A stretch of DNA of 23,112 bases, from the NCBI GenBank assembly GCA_003344405.1, contig NOWV01000412.1:1-23112 (forward strand), in the 5' to 3' direction. Each line of letters begins with the position of its first letter. The first letter of the stretch is position 1. Below are positions 1 through 10,941 of this stretch, piece after piece. The notes under the pieces are model-generated. The model was not told where the DNA came from and did not search any database. It worked only from the letters and a program-made list of their open reading frames with translations. A program made the translations under genes and the position numbers. This stretch comes from Trichoplax sp. H2 (Eukaryota > Placozoa > Uniplacotomia > Trichoplacea).

Positions 1-37
1 GCTGTTTCTCTTCAATTGCACTTGCATGCGATTGTAA

Positions 38-880
38 GCTATAATTACAATGCTAGCTACTGTTGAAGGTTTTCTTTTTTCTCGATTAGTATAAAAGACA
101 TCAAGTTGTCTATAGTACAGTGTCAAAGCGGTTCTGTTTAAGGCGTTTAATAATGCTGTGCATTGTTACTACTGCAGTCAATACTGTCATGAGAAATATT
201 ATAAGCTGGATATACTGTACGAGTATAGTATAATAATTAAATCAGATATTGCACATTGAACAAGTGCACGACTGCCATGACAACGAGATACAGTGACTGA
301 ATTGAGTTTTGCTACATTTGTCAAAACTTGTGGATTATTATCTTGAGCTAATTGTGGTTGTAAGCTACTAATTACAATGCTAGCTACTGTTAGCGAAGGT
401 TCTTCTTCTTCTTCTCGATTAGTATAAAAGACATCAAGTTGTGCTATAGTACAGTAGGTCAAAGCTAACACCTTGTCTTCTCACTGACTGAAGTATTTTC
501 TTATGGATCGTATAAATCGACAGCCTTATACTGTCATGAGAAATATTATAAGCTGGATATATGAGTATAGTATAATAATAATTAAATCAGATATTGCACA
601 TTGAACAAGTGCAAGACTACCATGACAACGAGATACAGTGACTGAATTGAGTTTTGCTACATTTGTCAAAACTTGTGGATTATTATCTTGAGCTAATTGT
701 GAAGTTGTAAGCTACTAATTACAATGCTAGCTACTGTTCGTGAAGGTTCTTCTCCTTCTTCTCGATTAGTATAAAAGACAGCAAGTTGTGCCATAGTACA
801 GTAGGTCAAAGCTAACACCTTGTCTTCTCACTGACTGGAGAATTTTCTTATGGATCGTATAAATCGACAGCCTTTATAGA
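38..880. repeat. Tandem repeat, unit about 347 bases, three copies with the outer two incomplete
   Basis: The same block recurs head to tail. The segment starting ctgtcatgagaaatatt is at 184 and 531, and gctactaattacaatgctag is at 364 and 711, both 347 bases apart. A diverged, shorter copy of the second landmark starts near 38, and the last copy breaks off near 880. The full copies are nearly identical, with scattered substitutions, a variable CTT run (near 402-418 and 749-763) and a 2-base length difference near 355/702. Read on the minus strand the unit contains an open frame that differs between copies (see the partial gene at 693-1318). This looks like recent local duplication; no transposon termini were seen. 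Confidence 0.9.
199..476 (-). other. Open reading frame in the middle repeat copy, duplicated exon-like segment
   Basis: This is the paralogous segment of the 823..693 candidate exon, one repeat unit away. Here the frame stays open longer because the copy lacks a 2-base difference that puts an early stop in the other copy. It reads through an acidic run (REEEEEPS), then a helix-like stretch containing NPQVLTNVAKLNSVTVSRC, to a stop at 199. The leftmost partial copy is also open over its equivalent part and runs to the window edge. It may be an alternative or duplicated exon, or a decaying copy. Function unknown. Confidence 0.25.
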
Positions 881-1318
881 GCATATGGAAACAACAATAA
901 AATGAATATGTGTCATGAAGGCCATACAGTACTTACACAATATCAATAAAGTCGTAGTCTGATCCGACTTGCCTGCCAGCCAGCTTTTAATATGATTAAC
1001 CGATTCAAATAGTGCTACCCCACTAAAAAATTGCTTTCTTTTCTAGCTGGAATATGCTCATGGGGCATCGACTACCAATAGTCGGTCAGTCATTTCAGTA
1101 CTGGCTTGTGGCTACAGTATAGTTCTCGACATAGTGCATGGACTTCTAGAAGTACAGACTCTACCGACTGTACAGTGTACAGTGTACACTGCCAAGTGCT
1201 GTACTGTAGACTGTACACTGTAGTCTGTTCTAGGATTGTCCAGTCCTTCACTATACCGTAGCGGAGAACTTTTGCACTCGATGAATCTCATCCAGTCAAT
1301 CTTCAGATCAAAGTCTGA
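693..1318 (-). CDS. Possible 3' end of an unidentified minus-strand gene, three candidate exons
   Basis: Candidate exons are 1318..1257, 1022..937 and 823..693. Their lengths (62, 86, 131) sum to 93 codons with no internal stop, ending in TAG at 695-693. The first follows gcaaag and ends at GTATAG. The second follows a ttttttag acceptor and ends at a strong GTAAGT donor. The third follows gtgagaag, a weak acceptor, inside the last copy of the tandem repeat. Phases match at both joins (2, then 1). The conceptual product of about 92 residues includes LFESVNHIKSWLAG and a stretch rich in Leu, Thr and Ala followed by an acidic REEGEEPS segment. I do not recognise the family. The 5' end was not found: no convincing exon appears between 1319 and 1741. 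Chance frames and splice-like motifs could produce this, so confidence is low. Confidence 0.3.
1137..1226. repeat. Cluster of short self-complementary GTAC/ACTGTAC motifs
   Basis: About 90 bases packed with gtacag, tgtacagtgtacac and gtactgtaga variants, which read almost the same on both strands. The same motif family forms the larger cluster at 10131-10337. If the partial minus-strand gene is real, this cluster lies in the intron between its first two candidate exons. Confidence 0.7.
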
Positions 1319-1741
1319 CTTTGCAATTAAATAAGCAGGTCGAAAATAAGAGATCAAATTAGGTAAGCACTTGAATAATATCCACCTTCAATTGCTATTG
1401 CATGAATGGCTGTCGTTGGTGATCTTTGAAACTTTTGTAGTTTGTCTCTTGGTCAATGAACTCTGCCTACAAGTACAGTACTTCAATCAGCTGTATACTG
1501 AGTGTATGGCATTGTTGATAGTAATATCTAGGACTGATATTGCTAGATCAATTTTCGAATAAAAAAATCTTGCATTTATTTAATCAGCTCATACTGTGAT
1601 ACGATGACCATGATAAGATTCGAGAACGTGAATTCAATGTTTCTTCTTTCATTCGATGTTGGATACAATACATTACTCGGGTAGACTGATTTTTGCTTGA
1701 AATGGACAGATTGACATTATTTTCTATTTACAGGCATCACT
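1319..1741. other. Spacer upstream of MMAA, no supportable gene
   Basis: This stretch should contain the MMAA promoter and any 5' untranslated exon. A pyrimidine-rich tract ending in cag at 1731-1733, eight bases before the first MMAA ATG, looks like a splice acceptor, so the 5' leader is probably spliced. The upstream exon was not located. A 63-codon plus-strand frame at 1371-1562 has no coding character. Confidence 0.5.
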
Positions 1742-4500
<2,759 letters not shown>

Positions 4501-4544
4501 AAATCCTAATTGCAAGTATTTTACCATCGAGGATAACTATTTTT

Positions 4545-4550
4545 ATTAAA
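4545..4550 (+). terminator. Candidate polyadenylation signal for MMAA (ATTAAA)
   Basis: ATTAAA lies 45 bases after the MMAA stop codon, followed by T-rich sequence. A canonical AATAAA also occurs at 4817-4822 and could serve as a distal signal. Either is common by chance in AT-rich DNA. Confidence 0.35.
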
Positions 4551-5427
4551 TTGATTTATACCCGTAACTTGCTCTGAATTTACCAAAATCTATTTTATTT
4601 TATACAAATGTATTACGATGGCATATCGTGCAATTTATTATACGCGTACTTGCTAGATAACTTCTTGTATTTACTAATAATTTAAAGGAAAATTTTAGTC
4701 ACTTCGTATGTTTCAAACCGGGAACTGAGTATTTACTGTATTGTAAAATAGTTCGAGTTAAAATTGGAAATTTATACCTTCTGAAGATTGCTAATATTAT
4801 ATTATTTTGCTGGCTGAATAAAGATGCGTATCCAAGAATTTGCCAAGTTAACTCGATTAAACGACAGCTAGTGAAAACCATGCCTCCTAAAGAATTCATT
4901 GCTCATGACTACCAAAGTAATAATAATATAGAGCTAACAAGGTATTATATGCATTAAGTAAAAGTAGTAGTCTAGGCGGTAGCATCTTCAGCAAGACTTT
5001 AGCAATAAGGTTGAGTGCACGAAGGTGACATTTCTATAACACTAAGACACATAATCACGTTAATATATTTTAAACAACTGTTAGCTATTATGTGTACGCC
5101 AGAAGTAGAGCCACAAAGTAAGCTGATAAGTTATCGACTTGGCCCATCCACCTTACAGAATTTAAGGTGTACGGTTACCGGCAGTACCTTTACTGATAAA
5201 GTGTAACTTAGCACGTGATTGTCAGTGCTCGTTTACTGATATAACAGAGTGATTTAAGAAATTCGAAGGCCTTTCATATATTAGCTTAAAGTCATTGAAC
5301 ACTATTAAGAAATAATCTTTTCTAGCTTTTACACTATACATATATATTGCAGGCTTGCATTTTACATAACTTTAGCTTTAGAAATAAATACCATAACTCC
5401 CATAGTATTTAAAATTTTCGTGTAAAC

Positions 5428-5433
5428 TTTATT
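5428..5433 (-). terminator. Candidate polyadenylation signal for XRCC1 (AATAAA on the minus strand)
   Basis: TTTATT on the plus strand reads AATAAA on the minus strand, about 237 bases downstream of the XRCC1 stop codon. It is the clearest canonical hexamer seen in the spacer on that strand, but this composition makes chance matches likely. Confidence 0.3.
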
Positions 5434-5669
5434 TTCTGCCATAAAGGCGCAATTGAAAATTGCACTCTAAGTATATTGTACACTATGTGAATGTAGAACG
5501 TGCAAGTTAAATACAATCACAAATCAAAGTATTACTTTCATTTTTTTTATGTACAGTAGCTTTTAGATATTTAGATGAAGCCATAAATCTTGTCATGACT
5601 ATACACTTCCATGAAATTGCCAAGCGTACAATTGCCGTAATCTCACAATGACAAAGATAATATAGAAAG

Positions 5670-8600
5670 CTATGGAGTAATTAGGTACTTCTGGAACGGT
5701 AATCGCTTTCGCTGATTGTGGCATTCATAAATCCATTCACTTCGAAGGAATGTCAAATTCGGAAAATCAGCCACAGCCTTAGAGAAAATAATAAAATAGA
5801 ATGTCTAATACGCCATAATGAGGTAATCATACCTCCAAATATATTAGCAAACATATCAAGTCATAATGCTCAGACTGACTTGGTCAAACTTCTCATCCCA
5901 TTCGTTATCTGTTACTACAATATTTACTTTCTCTCCCATGTATTCCTCAACATGCCTACATAGTTCAATATGTAGTTTAGAAATATAAAAATAGTACCCT
6001 GTTCAGTGCTTGACTTTATTTTAATTCAATTAATGAATCCAGGGTATATACAGACTTACCCATCATAAGCAGTCAAGTAACGAATCAAAATACGACGTTC
6101 ATCGTAAGAGAAATCACCATAAATTAAAAATCGCATGCCAGAGAAATAGTCCGGTAGTGATATGTCACTATTTGGATTTTCTATTTATAATACGTCAGAA
6201 AAATTTTAGATACAATGTAATAAGAAACTGTAGAAATAATACTAAGATCTACGAGTATTATAACCTTGAACTTCTTCCTCATCTTCAGTTGAGCATTCAT
6301 AAGGATCATAGTTTTTATCTTCGATTCTGTTTCATGGCGGTAATTAAAATAAGTAGCTATTACATAAAATGGTCTAGTTTCAAGATACTTGTAGATCAAA
6401 TAAATTGCAAACCTGTCAGATTTGTTCTCTTTCGATGAACTTTCCGAACCTGAATCTATACAGAAACAGCAATACCGTTAATTTGTAAAAGGGTTAAAGA
6501 TAACCATCAGGACTTTTAAAGTTATTTACACGTGCCATTTCAGCGCTATTGTATTATAATATTGCATAATCAGGATTATTATCAATGCAAGTCCTTCCTT
6601 TATTGGTAGTAAATGATATAAAAACAACTATGTTTAGCAGCTTAACAAACCTGCATCAAGAGGCAATGTCGCATCGGAGTCATTTACATCATCTAAAGGT
6701 AAGGTACTGTCGGTATCGTTTGAATTGTCTAATGGCAATGTTGCAGAGATATCTTGTTGCAATGCCAACGGCAAGGTTGCGGGTATATCATCTAGCACTT
6801 CCAAAGGTAGCGTGGCAGGGGTGTCATCTGTCATCTGAGAACCGGTACGTTCAGGCAATTTAGCAACATGCGGTTTAGAAGAGGTCGATGCTTTATTGTT
6901 TTGGATACTAGAAATCTCAGCAGCATCCGCTGATTGCTGGCTAGTAATCTTCGTCTTGGATTCTGCTTCAGCATTTTTCTTACCAGATGTCGACATGCTA
7001 TCCTGTTTGGATTGTGTTCGTTTCATTGAAGATGCTTTCCTTTTTTTCCAATTATAATCTTCATCGGAACTAGTTTCGTCATCGGATCTTAAGGAATACC
7101 TTTCAAAATATGTCAATAAGTTAATATGGTTATGGTTAGATCATATTTGGACAAACAAATATCAATTTAATATATCTCCGTCACTTTTTAGTTAGGAGTC
7201 TCTTTTTATGCTTATAACAATCTGTTAGCCAATCGCTGGATACAATTCTGCCTTTAGTTTTTCTGACTTGTCTGTATTTCGGTGTACTCTTAAAAGCGCA
7301 AATTAAATGTGTACAATCTTTTCCCCAATCAGGCCTATACTGGCCACCTAAATTTGTTAATTTAGTTCTTAATTGCCCTCGTAAAGGATTCTGATAACCA
7401 CTAAGGACAGCTATAACTTTACGTAAAGGTTCCTCATCCGATGCATCGTCATCGGTTGAGATTTCTTCAGCAATTTTTAGTGATATTTCTATAGAAAATC
7501 GTATATTGTTAACATAAGACACTCACATAAAGTTATCATCAGTAATACAATAGCATGGATAACTAACTTTTAGTAATTCCTGCATTGTCATCAGTTACTT
7601 TTTGGACGGGAGTTACTGCTGCTTTTGCGCCAGTTATAGCTTCCACTGTCATGGATAAGGGAAGCATCAGATAATAGGCACGTATATACCATTTAATTAA
7701 AGCACTTCAAGGAAAATACAATATACTCTCTTCTATAAAATTATTAGTTAATTTTTATACCTCTCGGTTTCTTCACTTGTGGACTAGCGACATTATTCCC
7801 TTTAATATCTACTTTCTGTTTTGTAGTTGCCTTAGCAAGGTCATCTGACTTTCGTTTAGCTGGTATAGTGACGGAAGCCTTAGATATAGAAGCAATTTTA
7901 GAGCGATGAGATAATGAAGTGTCTACTGGCAGTTGTGAGTTATCAACTTTTTCGTTTTCCATTTTGACTTCAATAACTTTCTTTTTCCAAGTTGAAGGTT
8001 GGAGATCTTGTGTACGTTTCTCTACTTGAGATACATCTTTGGAAAAAGTACGAAATAATGCACCAGGAACAAATTTTTGATCATTTTCTTTTTTCATATG
8101 AAATCCTCCTAAACGACTTACTGACGGTGGAGTTTTATCACCTCCCGTGGCATCATTTCCTCCAGGTGATATTAATTTAATAAATGATAATCCATAGGTA
8201 ACATTCTAACCAAATGATAAGAAATGCTTTTAGGATGAAATCGGATACGTACGTTTCATCAATATTACGTTACATTTGACTAAGATCCTTTGTAGAAGTA
8301 CTGATATCAATAAGATTATATATTTCTTTGTAATATCATCGAATATCGATAAAGTTTAATACCTTATTGTAAGGCTGAGTACAAATTACTTTTATTCTAT
8401 CCCAAGACTCATCAAGGACGGATTTGGATAATTTATTTGAATCTATCATTAGAATTAATGAAATTACATAATCAAATAATGGTAATAACAGTAGTAATTT
8501 TAGAAAATGTTAGATAAGGCACTAAAATAGACCTGATAGTTTTGGCACAAGGTATTTATAAGATTAAAGGAATTAAATTGAGCTACGGTTATGCTTAAAA

Positions 8601-9967
8601 CATTGGTATTATTAATAATAATAAATGATAGAAATGAATATACAGTATGAAATTGCGATAGAATTAATACAATGTCAGCTTCAGTTTAACTTTCTCGTGC
8701 ATCTTACCAAACATTCGAACACGATTTAGATTAATGCCATTTTTGCTTTCTTGAGGACTCATGAATGACGAGGTTACTAATATAACCTAAATGATATTAT
8801 TATTATTCATTATAGCGTTGAACTATTCCATTAAATTACGGAAAGCAATGATAAGAAACTCTAGCATTGCATAGTATTACCAGTTACTTTTGACAAATGT
8901 CAAAAGTCTAATGAAACAGAATTTTAATACAGCATTATTGATCATGCTTAATACAGGGTAAAACCTTGAAATCTTCGTTGTGAGTCCAAGCTGATTTACC
9001 AACTAAGACTTCAATAAAAGCAGAACCTTCGTTCCCTAATCATTTATTTGGAGTTAAATACGAGTTTAATCTAAGGCGATACTTTAGCACAAAATCAACA
9101 GTCCATTCAACATAAGTTTAGAATTGTGTCTCAATTTTTTATCTATAGATATACTTTCATCAAAATTTTAAGATAAGGCACAGACACATAGCTACAGAAT
9201 CAAGCATTGCAGGTGGCATCAACAGCACATGACAGAAGATAGGTATGAACACTGAACAGTATAAGCAAGAAATGAAGTTATCCATTGTTACTCGTTCTGT
9301 TTACATTAGCAATATATACTACTATCCTTTACAAGTATATCAGTATCCTACATTTTATCAATTCATCGTTGATTGAATACTGCATCGAATAAGCGTCAAC
9401 TGTGCATTCAAGCTATCAGCTAGATCAATCGGTTTCATACACCTTACCAATATGAATAGCGTCAATCTTTTCAGCTTTGTTGAACTGTATAATAACTGCA
9501 ACTTGTTTATCACCAGGATCAGCAGATTTCCATTTGCGAAAAGTGTCTGCATTCAAGAGATTTTTAGCGCAGTAAACCTAAACACGAATGACAAAGAGTC
9601 GTTCGATGAGAGATATGCAATACAAAATGCAAAGGTTGAGATTAGGTATAACCTATCAGTATAACTACAAGCAGCAATATCGCAATTTGCACAGTGACTT
9701 CAAATCATTCAGCATGCAATCTCTCCTATCAACTAGGTGTCTTCGTTATAGAACTCAAGCTGTTGAGATTATCCACAATTCCTTCCATGTTATTATTTAC
9801 TGTTCATTATTGTGTTTTGATGAGTGAAATGATATTATTTACTAAAGCAACATCGATTAATCTTCTCTATTTTCACTTCATTATGAACAGATCGATAGCC
9901 TCCAAGAAATAATTACCTTATCCTCACTGCTGCAAGATACAATATGGCTAAAAGCGATTTCCGGCAT
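5670..9967 (-). CDS. XRCC1: XRCC1 homologue, single-strand-break repair scaffold
   Basis: Fourteen exons (9967..9917, 9577..9448, 9035..8965, 8786..8708, 8442..8363, 8205..7761, 7645..7568, 7488..7185, 7099..6651, 6455..6413, 6326..6265, 6180..6060, 5955..5880, 5777..5670) join in phase to 698 residues; human XRCC1 has 633. XRCC1 is a nuclear scaffold assembling DNA polymerase beta, PNKP, aprataxin and ligase III at single-strand breaks. Residues 1-152 match the N-terminal beta-sandwich that binds polymerase beta (starts MPEI; VSCSS, NLLNADTFRKW, VTSSFMSP, WDRIKVICTQPY). A linker follows with PGALF (184-188) and a bipartite-like basic signal from KRK 254. BRCT1 spans about 333-412 (SGYQNP, YRPDW, HLICAF, W398...C402). 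A Ser/Thr-rich and acidic linker (413-600) holds five TLPL repeats and a YECSTEDE motif at 586-593. BRCT2, the ligase III contact in the family, spans about 607-697 (LPDYF, W678...C682). The start is supported by MPEI matching the human N-terminus. The least canonical splice sites are the donor GTGACG of exon 8 and the acceptor of exon 9. Confidence 0.96.
6651..6825 (-). repeat. Five in-frame 12-residue repeats of pattern DxxATLPLxxxx in XRCC1
   Basis: Within XRCC1 exon 9, TLPL occurs five times at exact 12-residue spacing, with the threonines at residues 509, 521, 533, 545 and 557. Each unit starts with Asp and has Ala or Ser before the Thr. The codons differ synonymously between copies: Thr is ACG, ACC, ACA, ACC, ACA and the first Leu is CTA, TTG, TTG, TTA, TTG. 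This is therefore an old repeat kept at protein level, not a fresh minisatellite. It ends exactly at the exon 9 donor. Confidence 0.92.
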
Positions 9968-10130
9968 GATTACTTCCGCTATAAATGGCAGGAGTATACT
10001 AATCAAGTCCAGCTAATATTGCACACCAATAAGAAACAGCAGGTCCAAAGAGAACGTATGAAACATTATGCAGATCCTGGAACAAGTTCGTGCAAATCAT
10101 CAAATCGTTCTTCGGAGGTAGGCTGTCCGC
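9968..10130. promoter_or_regulatory. Immediate upstream region of XRCC1 (presumed 5' leader and promoter)
   Basis: These are the 163 bases before the XRCC1 start codon on the minus strand, up to the GTAC repeat cluster. No clear TATA box or initiator was identified. The assignment rests only on position next to the well-supported start codon at 9967-9965. Confidence 0.35.
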
Positions 10131-10337
10131 TACTGTACACAGTATTCTGCAGAGTACAATACGTACTGTACTGTACGTACATTGCACTGTACGGTACAGT
10201 ACCGTACAGTACAGTTATTCATAGAGATTCGTATAAGAAAAACCTACAGTACTGTACAGTACAGTATTACAACATACTGTACAGTACATTGTACAGTACT
10301 GTACTGTATGTACTGTACGCAGATACTGTACCATACC
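10131..10337. repeat. Dense cluster of self-complementary CAGTA/TACTG/GTAC repeats
   Basis: About 200 bases made largely of overlapping tactgtac, gtacagta, gtacgtac and ggtacagtaccgtacag motifs. Because CAGTAC and GTACTG are reverse complements, both strands look alike and many hairpin or cruciform pairings are possible. A less repetitive gap of about 30 bases lies near 10211-10245. A smaller cluster of the same family is at 1137-1226. The cluster gives rise to spurious long open frames on both strands. Confidence 0.88.
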
Positions 10338-10365
10338 TGTTTAGGCATGGACCACTAGAAATATA

Positions 10366-10395
10366 CCGGATCGGACCGGACCAGATCGGACCAGA
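10366..10395. repeat. 15-base tandem duplication, two copies
   Basis: Copies ccggatcggaccgga (10366-10380) and ccagatcggaccaga (10381-10395) differ at two positions. They lie about 30 bases from the GTAC repeat cluster and are GC-rich compared with the surroundings. Confidence 0.8.
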
Positions 10396-10778
10396 TGCTC
10401 TTCGGATGGACGGAGTTTTCTTTCCCGATGAGACCCAAAATGTCGAAAAATAATGACTCACAGTCAGTATAGATCTTGCGTGTCTCTTTTCGAAATCACT
10501 GGTATAAATTTAAATAACATTGATGATCTAAAGTTACTGCTTTCAAGCACAGCTTAGTAACAGGCTGTGGAATACAATGCAATATCACTTAATTTATAAA
10601 CATCAGTCAACTCAGAATCGACTGTCTAAATACTAAAGTACTCTCATAATCAAGTCTTGAACATAATTTGTCGACGAAATGAGCCCAAATGTCTGCCCCT
10701 TCACAGGAGTGTCTAGGTATTCTTCTCGTCGTTCATGCTTTAGATTGGTACGGTATATAATTAATATTAGGGGGCATT
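10396..10778. other. Spacer between repeats, nothing recognised
   Basis: AT-rich sequence between the 15-base duplication and the inverted-repeat element. I see no coding character, RNA gene or further repeat. Confidence 0.5.
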
Positions 10779-10941
10779 CAGAGGATACTATACAACAGCC
10801 ATTTACTCAAAAAACGCCGCTTTGGAAAATGTCCACAAGAGTGCGTCTGTGCAAAGTGTACAATTCAGAGAGATGCTATTTTTGTAGTCATTTTCGAAAT
10901 TAGCGCTTTTGGAGTAAATGGCCCTTATATAGTATCCTCTG
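10779..10941. mobile_element. Inverted-repeat (MITE-like) element, 53-base arms
   Basis: The left arm 10779-10831 pairs with the right arm 10889-10941 at 44 of 53 positions, enclosing a 57-base middle. The outer ends are perfect: cagaggatactata against tatagtatcctctg. CAGAGG...CCTCTG termini resemble those of some hAT-type non-autonomous elements. No target-site duplication is visible beside the termini (left flank ggggcatt, right flank tatttaca) and no transposase is present, so the class is unproven. Arm divergence of about 17% suggests an old insertion. A stable foldback RNA or DNA hairpin is possible. Confidence 0.75.

Larger units (their letters stand above)
4501..5669. other. Convergent spacer between the MMAA and XRCC1 3' ends
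   Basis: The two genes are transcribed toward each other, so this 1.2 kb should hold both 3' untranslated regions. Candidate polyadenylation signals are listed separately. A 63-codon plus-strand frame at 5015-5206 is slightly less AT-rich than its surroundings, but it shows no family resemblance or clear splice context and is not annotated as a gene. Confidence 0.6.

Noticed and set aside
1371-1562. 63-codon plus-strand frame upstream of MMAA, considered as an MMAA 5' exon
   Set aside because: It shows no mitochondrial targeting character, no good donor leading in phase to the 1733 acceptor, and no resemblance to MMAA N-termini.
5015-5206. 63-codon plus-strand frame in the MMAA-XRCC1 spacer
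   Set aside because: No motif, no partner exon, and a position expected to be 3' untranslated sequence.
9358-9552. 64-codon minus-strand frame overlapping XRCC1 exon 2
   Set aside because: It is another frame of the same exon; the XRCC1 frame there matches the family (RKWKSAD...IHIG) and joins in phase on both sides.
9944-10453. 169-codon plus-strand open frame, one of the longest in the window
   Set aside because: It lies across the XRCC1 first exon on the opposite strand and the GTAC repeat cluster; its product is a Tyr/Val/Leu repeat created by the low-complexity DNA.
10679-10903. 74-codon plus-strand frame
   Set aside because: It runs through the left arm and loop of the inverted-repeat element and has no protein resemblance.
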